Positions 9,867 through 21,515 of a stretch of 64,000 nt of DNA are shown one piece after another. Source of the DNA: Garra rufa (Eukaryota; Chordata; Actinopteri; Cypriniformes; Cyprinidae); assembly GCF_049309525.1 (NCBI RefSeq), contig NC_133382.1, forward strand, positions 697,614 to 761,613, in the 5' to 3' direction. Within the stretch, counting starts at the first letter, position 1; each line of letters begins with the position of its first letter. The position numbers and the translations under genes were made by a program. Below the pieces are notes generated by a model that was given only the letters and a program-made list of their open reading frames with translations, was not told the origin of the DNA and made no database searches.

Positions 9867-10830
9867 ATGGCTGAGACAAAGGAGCTCATTGAGGACCTGC
9901 GGCTGCACATTGTGGCTGCTCACAATCAGGAAAGGGCTATAAGACCATATCTAAATGTTTTATAGTTCCAGTGGCTACAGTGCAAAGTATTATTAAAAAA
10001 TACTAGACGTTCCCCACTGTGAAAAATCTCAGAGGACGTGTTCGGAAGCCAAAAGTGACACCTGTGCCGGCCAGGAGGATAGTGAGAGAGGTAAAAAAGA
10101 ATCCAAGGATCAGCACCAACACCATCCTGATGAATCTGGGCTCTGCTGGTAGAACATCTCAAGGCAGACAGTCCAACAGACACTGAACACCGCTGGGTTC
10201 CACGGACGCAGACCAAGGAGGACACCACTTCTCCAGATAAGGCACACAAAAGCCCGCTTGGCCTTTGCAAATGCTCATCTGGACAAAGAAGAAGACTTCT
10301 GGTCTTCTGTTTTATGGTCAGATGAAACAAAATGTAATTGTTTGGCCACAATGATGTAGCCTTCATTTAGCGTAAAAAAGGAGAAGCCTTCAACCCCAAG
10401 AACACCATCCCCACTGTCAAACATGGTGCTGGGAACCTGATGTTTTGAGGGTGTTTTTCAGCCGGTGGACCAGGGAACCTAATCACAGTAAACGGCACCA
10501 TGAAAAAGGAGCAATACATCAAAATTCTCAACAACAACAACAACATCAGGCAGTCTGCAGAGAAACTTGGCCTTGGGCACCAGTGGACATTTCAGCACAA
10601 CAACGACCCAAAACACACAGAAATGGTTAGCAGACAAAAACTTTACCGTTTTGCAGTGGCCCAGCCAGAGTCCTGACTTAAATCCATTTGAGAATCTGTG
10701 GAGGAGCTAAAGATCAGGCTGATGGCAAGGAGACCCTCCAACCTGAAAAAGTTGGAGCTCATCGCTAAAGATGAATGAGCAAAAATACCAGTGGAGACAT
10801 GCAAAAAGTGGGTCAGCAATTATAGGAAGT
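9867..10830 (+). pseudogene. Tc1-like transposase, frameshifted
   Basis: Begins at an ATG reading MAETKELIEDLRLHIVAAHN, the N-terminal helix-turn-helix of Tc1 transposases, and loses frame within about 32 codons. Further pieces appear in other frames: LWSDET (first catalytic Asp, codon at 10321), QHNNDPKHT near 10593, and SQSPDLNPFENLW near 10690 (catalytic Glu). In the second motif the position normally occupied by catalytic Asp is Asn. A one-base loss after ENLWR creates a stop. The protein would have cut and pasted the element at TA sites; this copy is inactive. Confidence 0.85.
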
Positions 10831-11099
10831 GTTTGATTGCTGTAATAGCCAATAAAGGCTATTATTGGCCATTGAGAAGGATATGAATAATTTTGGACAT
10901 GCCACTTTTTGTTCAAATGTAAATAAAAGATGAGTAATAATATTTTCTACAATGATGCCCCTTGTACATCGTCTTATTATCTTCTGGGAGACGTCTGTTT
11001 CATTTCTAATAAAAAAAAAAAAAAACTTGCTGGTTGAATAAAAGTAACTTTAAGTCAGAATTTGCCAGGGGTATGAATAATTTCGGGCTTGACTGTATA

Positions 11100-11889
11100 A
11101 GCCCCGATCTCAATCCACCTGCAGAATGCCACACTATTTAGAAACTGTTGCATACGAGTGCCAACATAAAAATGTGAAGCAAATCTGTGCAGAAGAGAGG
11201 ACCAAAGCACTTCCAGTGATTGAGGTTCTGGACGTCTCTGCTCTGTGAAATGCAGAATTAAATGAGAGGGTGAGGGCGAGCTGTCAGAGTTGCTGCTGAT
11301 GAGGAAATCCATTGGGTTTTCTTTCATGTGTGTCTTTGATTATATGCCCCCCGAGCAAATTAGCCCCAACAAAGCGGCTCCACAGCTGCCTCTCCGCTTA
11401 ACGCCGGTGCCGCGGCCCGGACGCATGTCTGTGATATGGGAGAGAGTCTGTGGGTGCGTGTGACTATTGCAGACGCTCTGTGATGAACTAATGATCAGCG
11501 TTCTGTGCCACCTGTGTAGAGAGGCTCAGTTGGCCTACAGATGCTGTCGGGTCTCATTCTGTGTTCCCTTTCCAGTACACGAGGGAGGCAGGCCAGCACT
11601 TTATGCCAAAAAAGCACAGTCGATCTCCCTTCGGTGGCTCTGGCTCGCTCAACACACCGTCACAAGTCATTCTGTCAAAACTGAGAGTGTGTGTGTGTGT
11701 GTGTGTGCAGAAAGAGAAGCATTGGCAACGCTAAAAGAGCACGTCAGTAAAATGCCTTCTTTGGTTTTCTCTTTCACACACATTCTTCAAGTCGTCCTCT
11801 TTCTCTCTGGAGTTTAATGGCATTGTAATTCTACTTGATTGGCCAAACACTGTCTGAGACCATGATCAGTGTGTGTTTAAGCACCTCTA
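11100..11889. other. Single-copy-looking stretch with a GT microsatellite
   Basis: Holds a GC-rich patch near 11350-11430 and a (GT)n run at about 11687-11708. The 116-codon plus frame (11467-11817) crosses the GT run and has no recognisable domain, so it is not called. No transposon termini were seen after the TA at 11096. Confidence 0.4.
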
Positions 11890-12985
11890 TCACTAACACT
11901 GAACAGAAAATATAGTGTAAGAAAAACAAATTATATTTAAAAAAAACAATTGTAATACTTAAACCAAAAAATATGATTTTCAGTCTACTTTTTATGTACT
12001 TCTCAGAAATGTGCTTTATATACTTCTCAGAAATATACTTAAAAAAATAGACTTAGAAAAAGTCTAAATATATTTTAGCTCTGCTTGTGCTCTGAGAATC
12101 TGTGTTTTGATTGTTATCCGCTAGGGGCGCTATTACACATCTTCTGAACAGAATTTCCAAAACACAAGTGAAGAAGAAACCGAAACAACAGATGCTTCCA
12201 CATGTAATCTAACACAATCATCAGACAGAAAACAGCATCAAAACCATAGATATGGAAAACTGTGGAACGTTATGGAATAAAATGTCCACCCATGAAGAGG
12301 AAATAATGACTGTCAAGCTTTGGGCTGTTGATCAACTCCATCTACATTTGATTATCATCAATAGACTTTTTTTAGCTTTTTGTTCAAAATGTTGTTTATT
12401 TATGAAATTTACCCACATTCAAGTGTTTTAAAAAAAAGAATGCATGAAGCTAGAATCAAATGTTTTTGTTCACAAGCAGATCCCCTGTTCTTTCTTTTGA
12501 TGTTTTGTATGTTCAGATATTCAACAAAATATATACAAATTAATACCTAAATAGGGACATAGTAGTATACTTAAAGTATGATGTAAAGTTCACTTACGAG
12601 TATACTTGCAGTACAAAACTACTAAACTAGAAGTATACTTCAAAGTGCACTAAAAATGAACAAAAAAATATTTAATTAGTAAACTATCAGTATATCTATA
12701 AGTTCACTTTTAGTATACTTGCAGTACAAACTGAAAACATAGATGTAAACCAGTTGTGTACTCAAAGTTTACTACTGTTATACTTTAAAATATATTTTAT
12801 ATTTATATACTAGAAAGTGGGCTAGTTTGGTTCCAAGGAATACTGAAATAGTACACTTGAAAGTATACTACTAGTACACTGATATTGGTATAATTACTAC
12901 ATAAAGTACACTTAAAAATATACTTGAACCTGACTTAAGTATACTTAATAAAATAAACTTGAAGTATACTTGTTTTTGGATAAGG
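11890..12985. repeat. Composite repeat rich in AGTATACTT motifs
   Basis: Many copies of AAGTATACTT and its variants on both strands, densest at 12540-12985. A stretch containing GGGGCGCTATTACACATCTTCTGAA (from about 12123) recurs at 17607. The structure suggests overlapping non-autonomous elements; exact ends were not resolved. Confidence 0.45.
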
Positions 12986-13109
12986 GCAGCCATAGCTACA
13001 CATTACTTGTGTACACAGTATTTGTGTTTCTACGCAGATGAACCTTTTTAAATCTTTTACTGTATGATGAAATGCAGGAGCTAGACAAAATAATGGTAAT
13101 ATTTCTTTA

Positions 13110-13600
13110 TTAAAGTGTTTTCCCACCATTTCGCCTTTATTACAGCTTCTAAGTGTCTTAGTATAGATGCACACAGCTGTTGAATCGTCTCAAATTGTTT
13201 GTTCTGAACATCTGCCAGTCGCTTCAGAGATGTTGGAGGAGGGAATCTGCTTCTCAGTCTTGTCTCTAAAACTATCCATAGTGGTTTGATAATATTGAAG
13301 TCAGGTGATTGGTTTGGTCAGGGCAATGTTGAAGTTCTTCTTGTTGCTCCAGCTGTCCAGGTTTATGATCGTCTCCTCCATAGATGTTGGCTTTTGTGCT
13401 TTTTCTGGTTGGTTTTTGTGAAAACAGGCTTTTGAAGGTGGATGTTGAAGTTTGTGGTATTTATGTGTTGTTTGGACACAGTCTCTATCAGTTTTTGGTC
13501 TCTTTTCTTCTTGTGTACAGTCATAATCGTAAATGCTGTTGTTCTTAAAACACCAAACAGTTGTGCTGTTTATGTTACAGATGCTCCTGCTAAACTGTTT
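13110..13600 (-). pseudogene. Decayed Tc1-like transposase, second family
   Basis: Read on the minus strand, 13600-13500 gives AGASVT-stop-TAQLFGVLRTT, a Tc1 helix-turn-helix. Then come an NIHLQKPVFTKT segment and, near 13300-13200, QSPDFNIIKPLWIVLETRLR followed by RFPPPTSLKRLADV, the C-terminal catalytic block. The middle of the gene is missing, several frames are needed, and the catalytic Glu of the NIIEPLW-type motif reads Lys. No inverted repeats were found. This family is distinct from the copies at 6444, 21516 and 43531 and looks old. Confidence 0.75.
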
Positions 13601-14034
13601 TTCATGAGTTTTTTGAAAAAAAAAAAAAAATCGGAATAGTCACTAATTTCACAGACCATTTGTGTTGAACACGTTTTATACTACACTGATACACAACCTA
13701 CAGAATATAGACAGGAGTAAGATAAATAAAAGATAATAACAACATATATTTGTTTACATCTACTGAGAAATGTAATCTTAATGGCACATTATGTGCATTT
13801 TCGCCACTAGAGGGTGCATGTTCAAAACAAACAAAGAAACAAAGGCTTAGTTTGATGATGATAGTTTTTGAATAATTTAATAAAAAATCTTACATATTGT
13901 GCCTTTAACATTTATAAGGCCACTTATAATATGTGATTTTTTTTGTGTGTATTTTAGAATTTTTTTTCTGATATACATTGTCATTCAAAAATTTTAAATC
14001 AGTAAGATATTATTACAGTTTTATTACAATATTA

Positions 14035-14815
14035 TTACAGTTTAAAATAATGGTTTTCTGTTTTAATATAGTTTAAAATATAATTTCTTCCAGTGATGCA
14101 AAGCTGATTTTTCAGCATCATTCCTCCAGTCTTCAGTGTCATGTGATCCTTCAGAAATCATTCTTATATGCTGATTTATTATCAATGTTGGAAACAATTT
14201 TGCTGCTTAATATTTTTTTGGAACCTGTGATACTTTTTTCAGGATTCTTTGATGAATAAAAAGAACATCATTTATTCAAAACAGAAATAATTTCTAACAA
14301 TATAAGGTCTGCTATCACCTTTTTTAAAAAAAAATCAATTTAACACATCCTTGGTGAATAAAATTATTAATTTCATTCCAAAAAAGAAAGATAAAAATTT
14401 ACTCATCTAAAAGTTGCTTACTTTTAAATGGTAGTTTATATTGTTACAAACGATTTTTATTTTAAAAAGCAGTTCTTTTAACTTTTTACTTAAAGAATCC
14501 TGAAAAAAGTATTGCAGGTTCCAACAAAATATTAAGCAGCACAACTGTTTTCAACATTGATAATAATCATGTTTCTTGAGCAGCGAATCAGCATATTAGA
14601 ATGATTTCTGAAGGATCATGTGACACTGAAGACTGCAGTAATGATGCTGAAAATTCAGCTTTGATCACAGAAATAAATTACAGTTTAAAATATATCCAGA
14701 AAGGAAACAGCTATTTTAAATAGTGAAAATATTTCAGAATTTTACTGTTTTTGCTGTACTTTGGATCAAATAAATGCTGGCTTAGAAGCTATTGATGCTC
14801 ATAAACAGATTTGAC
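14035..14815. repeat. Foldback repeat A, two-armed copy
   Basis: Left arm with TTCAGCATCATTCCTCCAG and GATCCTTCAGAAATCATTC, right arm with GATTTCTGAAGGATCATG and GATGCTGAAAATTCAGC, separated by AT-rich sequence. Same family as 4282-5105 and 17885-18496. Confidence 0.7.
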
Positions 14816-14819
14816 ACTC

Positions 14820-15850
14820 AAATTAGTTCACACAGTTACTCTTGTCAGACTTTGTCTTTGTCTCATTTGATCAGAGTCACTTTTTAATGCTTTTCTCTTG
14901 TCGACTTTAAAGGGACAGTTCACTCAAATCATTTATTCACCCTCATGTCACTCCTGCCGTGAACAGAAGATGTTTTCAAACTTTCATGTTTCATTTTTCC
15001 AAGCAATCAAGCTCCAAAAAGTTTTATTTTGCTTTTAAGATGCATATAATTTTACACAAAGCTTGATTTGCATTCTTTCTGAAGCTTGTCAGGCTCTGTA
15101 GTTAAATGAGGATCCAGTACAGATGTGTTTTAGAATAATCCTTCAATGCTGAATCCCTTTTGCTTTCATAATTGACTGTAAGCAGCTGTTGTGAGGGTTT
15201 GTGTGGAATAATCCTCTGTATTTCCATCTGATTGATGAAATATGAAGCAAATGTATGTTTAGATATAATCTGAAGGGGGCAGTACAGTCAAATCTAGCAG
15301 AAAGTGTTTTTCCTCATCCTCTTCTCCTCCTCTAGAGTCTAGACTATCAGTGCACTCCCATCAAACTTTGTCACCCGAGCTTATGCGAGGCTTTCTGCAG
15401 TTTAAAAGATGTAAAACCTCAGAATCATTCTGCGGAAGCAGAAACTAAACATTCCGAACAAGCGAGCGTGAAATTGTCTCCCACCCCAGAATTCCTCAGG
15501 GTGTTTAAAGACATTACTTAGACTGTCACAGTGATACGAGCAGTTCACACACAGCCCTTAGTCAAGGTTAAAGGTAGCGTGATATTTCTGCACCGCCAGC
15601 CGCATAAAACTACAATAACAGTCTGTTTGTTTGAGTGACGCTGTTTGGTTCAGCCAATGGCCTGGGTTGGGGGCGGGGCTTCATATTTGACTGACAGGAG
15701 AACATAAATTAGTTTTCACTTCAGTTTGGTTCACAAATTAAAAACTTGATGCACTTGACCTGCCGTGTTATTATTCACGAATGTGTCATGAGTCACCTGT
15801 AATGTGTAATTTGATAGATTACATTAAAAAATCTAATTCGTAACACTGTT
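14820..15850. other. Mostly single-copy stretch, no gene supported
   Basis: Contains a short TTTAAAGGGACAGTTCACTC string (about 14907) resembling the ends of foldback elements elsewhere in the window, and a less AT-rich block (15300-15680). No ORF, splice-site pair or RNA gene could be supported. Confidence 0.4.
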
Positions 15851-15865
15851 TTGTAAGTGATCAAA

Positions 15866-17105
15866 GATGTTAAGATGTCCACATTAAAAATAATTTATAA
15901 AAGTGATTTTATGTCTGTAGAATGCACATTAAATGTAAGTAAATTGTCTACTTTTAAGGCGAGACACTGCAGGCAAAAACACAGTTTTTTCATGCACCTG
16001 TCAAGTTTGAGATTTGGGGCTTTTTGGTGTTTCATAAAGTGTTTTCTCAGACTAGTGGAAGGAAAAGAACCAAAAGACACTGTTAAGTCTTTCTTTTATA
16101 GCACTTTATCTATTTGTGTCAATAGATTTCAATTACAATCCATATTTCTAAAGGCCAAGAGTTTTTTCTCCTACACTGAGCCATAAATCTCCACTTCAGT
16201 AGCACTTACACACACCACACTTTACATTTGTATTCCTGTCTATATCCTGAAGGTTTTTACAGAGGGATTTGTTCAGATATAATATAATTAGCTTGATTTT
16301 ATACAACTTTTTATTCCCCCTAAAATGATAATGAACATTGATTTCTGTCTGTTCTAAGTGTTTTCTGAATTATGGAATGACAAAATGAGATTTCCTCTGT
16401 AAAAACATTTGACTCTAGTATGTCAAAAAAAACAAGAATTTTGAAATTGACTTCATCCAGTGTTTAGATTTTTGTTCTAGAAATGTCTGCAAGTTAGCAC
16501 ATATTTCTTTAAATAATGACTGATTTGCATATTTAAACCTAATATTTAAAAAAAAAAAACTTGTAATGCAAAGATAGTTTGTAATTATCAATATAAACAA
16601 TCAACTGAGTAAGTAAGGTCATAACTATTGTTTTTTTTTTTACCCTATTCACCTGCAGTGTCTCGCCTTAAGGTTTTTTGAGAATAAAATGTCCAAATTT
16701 GGTTGAAATAATGTTAGATTGTCATTTAGTGTAACACAATATATAACATGCCTATTCTGACTTGTACATATTAAAATATATAAAAGAATAAGGAAACGTG
16801 AGTTTTAAATGAGTAAAAATTCTTACTGACAAATTGGCAAAACCTAGGATAAAAATGTAGAATTACAACTAATTAGTATTTGGGGTGAAATGTGTCTTTT
16901 AATATGTTATAAATTGATTTTTGACAAGATTGTTACACTGAATGACATTTTAGTGGGTGTCTTCTGTAAATAAGGGAAAAATGTATGATATTTATTTTTT
17001 GCTCAGAAAAACTAAAACAAAAATGCAATTAAAATAAACAGAAAACGTTTTAATTTTTTTGGGGGGGAAAAACAACAACCATTTAAAGCAGTAGTACACT
17101 TATTG
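15866..17105 (+). repeat. Dispersed repeat B, interrupted copy
   Basis: Bases 15866-15957 and 16668-17105 together match the uninterrupted copy at 51427-51995 (GATGTCCACAT ... TCTACTTTTAAGG ... GAGAATAAAATGTC ... ACTTATTGTTTTTATG). The break falls exactly at a duplicated TTAA. Non-coding; the family is not named. Confidence 0.8.
15958..16667. mobile_element. piggyBac-like non-autonomous element (TTAA TSD), 710 bp
   Basis: Perfect 16-bp terminal inverted repeat GGCGAGACACTGCAGG / CCTGCAGTGTCTCGCC, flanked by TTAA at 15954-15957 and 16668-16671. The related repeat at 51427 supplies an empty site (CTTTTAAGG), confirming a TTAA duplication. No transposase is encoded; the 109-codon frame across its left part begins outside it. 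TTAA duplication is the hallmark of piggyBac, but other TTAA-targeting groups are possible. Confidence 0.85.
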
Positions 17106-17109
17106 TTTT

Positions 17110-17880
17110 TATGTTTAAAGCCTTTTTAGTACTATTTCCCCAGTTCTGTAAATGTAGACCTGGATCAGAAAACACATCTCCAGTGAGTGACGGTGTGCAA
17201 AGTGAGCTGTTGAGTTTTCAGCACTCTCTTATTTTGTTCTGATCTCTCTCTCCTGTCTATTTTGGTCTTTGCCGATGTTCCTGAGATACTGTGCTGGACT
17301 AGGTACCAGCATCTTCAGTTCTGCCCTTTTGCCCGCATCTCTGTATTACGTAAGAAGCTGTGCTCTGAAGGAGAGATGAAAGAAGCCGCTCGGAGCCTCA
17401 GAATGACAAGCAGCTACGCAGCAGCACTAAACTCACTGATTCATCGAGCGTCAAGATGCTGCTCGTCAGACTCCTGACAGACGGCTGTGACAGGCTCAAG
17501 TCAAATCGGCTGGAACTCGAGATGGGAGAATGAGTTTGAGTGACTGTGAAAACACTGATAGACGTCTTAACTCTTTCCCTGCCATTTCCTGGCCTTGTAC
17601 ATTAGGGGGCGCTATTACACATCTTCTGAAAGAGCACCGCATCTCTAGATCAAAACATGGCACAGTAGAAGCAGAAACAATCGATTGCGTATGTAAGCAG
17701 ATGCATATGCAAAATAACGCGATCATCAAACTTTAAAAAAATTAAAACGTTTCTTTTTCAAAAAATATTTTTTCTTAGCTTTTTGAAATGTTACAATGTT
17801 GCATTTTTTTTTTACTTGCCCACATTCATAAAGCTAGAATAAAAGTTTTTTTTTCTTTTTAAGCAGAGGCTCTGTTCTGA
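17110..17880. other. Single-copy-looking stretch with a short repeat tail
   Basis: The first 470 bp are less AT-rich and could be unique sequence. From about 17605 it carries GGGGGCGCTATTACACATCTTCTGAA, also found near 12123. Open frames at 17262-17477 and 17530-17736 lack recognisable domains. Confidence 0.4.
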
Positions 17881-17884
17881 ATAG

Positions 17885-18496
17885 TTTTTGATCAGTAAGA
17901 TTTTTAATGTTTTTTAAAGAAGTCTCTTCTGCTCACCAAGTCTGCATTTATTTGATCCAAAGTACAGTGAAAACAGCTAAATTTTGAAATATTTTTGCTA
18001 TTTAAAATAACTGTTTACACTGTTTGAATGTGTTTTAAAATGTAATTTATTCCTGATTTCAAAGCTGAATTTTCAGCATCATTGCTTCAGTTTTCAGTGT
18101 CACATGTTCCTTCAGAAATCATTCTAATATTACACAAATACTTTTTATTTCAGATAAATGCTGATCATTGGATCTTTCTATTCATCAAAGAATCTTGAAA
18201 CATTTTACTCGACCTTTTCAAATATTGATAATAACAAAATAAAGGTTTCTTGAACAGGAAATCAGCTTATTAAAATGATTTCTGAAGGATCATGTGACAC
18301 TGAAGACTGAAAATTCAGCTTTGATCAAAGAAATAAATTACATTTAAAAAATATTCAAATAGAAAACAGTTATTTTAAATAGTAAAAATATTTCAAAATT
18401 TTACTGTTTTTGCTGTACTTTGGATTAAATAAATGCAGGCTTGGTGAGCAGAAGAGACCTTTTCAAAAAACATTACAAATATTACTGTTCAAAAAC
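17885..18496. repeat. Foldback repeat A, two-armed copy disrupted by hAT
   Basis: Contains both arm orientations (GCTGAATTTTCAGCATCATTGC, then GATTTCTGAAGGATCATGTG). Its right edge is interrupted at 18496 by the hAT element and resumes at 19953 with TCAAAAACCTTTGACTGGTA to about 19975. Confidence 0.7.
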
Positions 18497-19952
18497 TAGG
18501 GCCGGGACTTTAACGCGTTAATTAAGATTAATTAATTACACAAAAATAACGCGTTAAATTTTTTTTAACGCATTTTAATCGCACTTAATTTTGCACCGCG
18601 GAACGTTTCTCACTTGATGAGTTTCAGCGGACCGATTATACTGGAGCACCAACTAGCGTTTGGACAAAGGAATGCGCATATCACCGCAGCACATCGAGCC
18701 TCAATTATCACTTCAATGCTTTTACAGAAGGTCTACCTACCTATAGGGTACCTGAATTTCTGAAATGTAGGCTAGTTTATTATTTCTAAGTATCCCAGTG
18801 TTTTCCCTACCATTATCTTAGGGGGGCGCGTTTACAATGTCTCCTCCGACTGGATCGCGGACTCCATTCATAAAATCCGAGTTTACTATAGCGCGGAATA
18901 CCACGTAAATTCGTCGATTTTTTTTATTGATAAATCAAAAGTTGGTCTGTCACTTAATTCAAATCGCGATATGGACTAGTGTCTGTAAAAACTGAAATGC
19001 AAAAAGACCGTTTTAATATGAATCCTGCATGTTCCGTTTGCCTCTGTATGTTAGAATGGCAGAGACGCGTTTTTTTTAATGCTCCCGTCAATTTTTGGCA
19101 TTTGCATCTCAAATGAACAGATAGACTCAATCTCCAAAGCTACTGTGAGTGTCACCTTTACCGTTTCATTTGAGAAAACTAGCATCATATCATACTTTAC
19201 ACACAGAAACTTCACGGCAACCTGTCAAAATAAAGTACGGTTTAACATGAAACAGAACAATATTCCTATTTAAATAATTGACAAAAAACAATATATATGA
19301 TAAAAAATAAATATAGCAACAAGATTAACCACTTAATTGTAGAAAAAAATTATTTTTAAAGATTATTATTTAAATGTTAAATTATTATTATTTATTGATT
19401 TTAACAGCAAACCTCTTGGTTGTTTGCCAAAAATTAAAAAGGTTTATTTTTCATTTGATTAAAAATAAATAAATGTTTATGCTTTCAGTTGATTTTGAGA
19501 AAATTAAAACACAAGAATTTCTTAAAAAAAAAAAAAAAAGCAAAAGATTGTAAAGCCCTATTGTTCAAAATGTTAAAATAGAGAGTTTTGGATTTATTTT
19601 TTCACTGAAATGTTTTATGTTAAATAAACGTTATTACACAAAGTAGGGTAAAGTACCGAGAAAAAAAAGTATGGAAACCTAGGGGAAACACTGTATCCTA
19701 TTGCTACACTTAATGGCAATATTGCACTGGTCTGTTGGACTTGGTTGAACAAAAATAAACAATATTTTGTTGCTTAAGTTTATGTATTCAGTCATTATTC
19801 AATGGTATACTAAAAATCCATATGAAAAAACTTACTTCTCACTGTTCTCAGGTCAAATATTTATATGCGATTAAAATGCGATTAATTTCGATTAATTAAT
19901 TACAAAGCCTCTGATTAATTAGATTAATTTTTTTAATCGAGTCCCGGCCCTA
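18497..19952. mobile_element. hAT-type DNA transposon, 1456 bp, decayed
   Basis: Ends TAGGGCCGGGACT and AGTCCCGGCCCTA are inverted repeats, flanked by a perfect 8-bp duplication TCAAAAAC (18489-18496 and 19953-19960), diagnostic for hAT. Subterminal ATTAATTAATTA-rich palindromes occur at both ends. The interior keeps only a trace of a BED zinc-finger-type coding segment (18661-18723), so it is a deletion derivative of an autonomous hAT. Confidence 0.93.
18661..18723 (+). pseudogene. Relic of hAT transposase BED zinc finger
   Basis: In one frame the 63 bp read WTKECAYHRSTSSLNYHFNA, resembling the end of a BED-type zinc finger in hAT transposases (an S-S-L-x-Y-H-hydrophobic block). The upstream cysteine pair is not evident, and the frame ends about 22 codons later without a catalytic domain. 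Short, so similarity rests on the YHRSTSSL-x-YH pattern plus location inside a hAT element. Confidence 0.55.
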
Positions 19953-19974
19953 TCAAAAACCTTTGACTGGTAAT

Positions 19975-21510
19975 GAGGCATATTAAACGTTCAGATATTA
20001 ATACAACAAAATATTCAAGTTTTGTGAATATTATGAAAAATGTTGGCAGTGCCTATCAACTTAAAAAAAGCTGGTGAGGAAAGAATGATTAAAATAATTT
20101 TAATAATTCCCCAACATTTCATTCTAATAATAATACTTAAAATATAAGAAAATTATTTATAATTCATAACAAAATGATTCAACCAGAAACAAAAAACTTA
20201 AATGCTTTTAAACCCTTTATAATCTTAAAATAAAAATAAACCTTTATTCTAATTTTTGAGTATTAGAGTTCAGTACATAACTTATAAATATTATATATAT
20301 TATAAATATTATGTGTGCTGCAGACCTCAAATCTGTGGCTTGTTGTTCAGAAGTTTATACATTTTAGTTTTGTCAACAATAACGTTGAAAAAAGATTAAG
20401 TAATTAAGATTAAGCAACTTGTGAGCAAAAAAAGGGCCAAAAAAAAAAAAATCCTGCAGACTTACCTGAGAGATACATGTGAGAAATAAAGACGTATAAA
20501 TTGCAATCATCATAACCATAATGCACTTGCATCGAGTGCTCAGCGGGATACGCTTTACATAACGCTCGCCTCATTTGCCTTAAGATTATTGAAATGAAGG
20601 ACAACAATTTGGAGATGTTGAAGAGGCTGGAGGAGCCGCTGAGTGCTGGTTTCTCTCGTGTGAGACAGAGGTGAGGTCTGTCATCTGGGGGTGTCTTTAA
20701 TGAGAGAACTTACATAAGTAACCCAGAGAAACTGAGAATAATCTTTCATCTCAAACCATCTGGGAAATGCATAAGCGAGGATGCAGAAATTAAGCTTTAG
20801 AATATGGAGTGAGGGAAAGCAATGATTTTGATAAGTGAGCTGAATGTATTGTGGTGCAAGTCGACAAGCCTTGTAATGATGTTTTGGGGCTGTGGCGTTA
20901 TTGTAATGCAGCTCCAGATTGTTGTCCTTGTCGTCTTGAATCATTACTGCTATAACAGAGTATTAGCATGCTGTGCTGATTTCCCCGTCTCCCTCTCGCT
21001 GATGTGATGTTCAGGGTTGTGGTGGAGATCTGTGTAATTCTCTTGATCTCCTGAAGCTGCTGATGTTTTGTATTGATCTGTCTGACTCCAAATCCTCAAC
21101 ACAGGTTGCTGGTCAGTTCAGGTCTTTGCTAGAACATTTTGTACAGTAGCAGCTGATGTGTTTTTACTTTTATTGTGAGAATAAGGAAGCTGTTTGATGT
21201 CAAATTTAATTGTGGAGTCTGAAATCAACAAGGTAGTGGTTTCTTCTGGGGCATCACATGTAATGTTTGTCTTCTGTCTTTCCCTACAACTTCTGAATAT
21301 TTCTAATTGGCTGCTTTTCAATTCATGAAGTTTGTGAAAATTGTCCATGCTCCACAGGATGTTGAATTAGAATTACAAAAATGAATTTACTTATTTTCAA
21401 TTCAAATAGGCACAACATAACCACATGCAAGTTTTAGGGCAAAAAAATAATAATTGCATCATTGATTTTGACTAATTATGTTTACTAAAGTGCAAATAAC
21501 GCTTTTAAAG
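19975..21510. other. AT-rich then single-copy-looking DNA
   Basis: 19975-20460 is AT-rich and low-complexity. 20480-21110 is compositionally more balanced, non-repetitive, and could be conserved non-coding sequence. Listed short frames (e.g. 20681-20944 and 20822-21007) overlap on opposite strands and show no domain. No RNA gene seen. Confidence 0.4.
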
Positions 21511-21515
21511 GAATA

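Larger units (their letters stand above)
6444..11095 (+). mobile_element. Tc1-like DNA transposon, interrupted by an LTR element
   Basis: Inverted ends CAGTCAAGCCCGAAATTATT (left) and its reverse complement (right) are followed inward on both sides by CATACCCCTGGCAAATTCTG. TA dinucleotides flank both ends (6442-6443 and 11096-11097), the expected Tc1/mariner duplication. The element is split at 6590/9622 by the LTR retrotransposon. Without that insert it is about 1.6 kb, normal for the superfamily. Its transposase is broken, so it can no longer move on its own. Confidence 0.93.
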
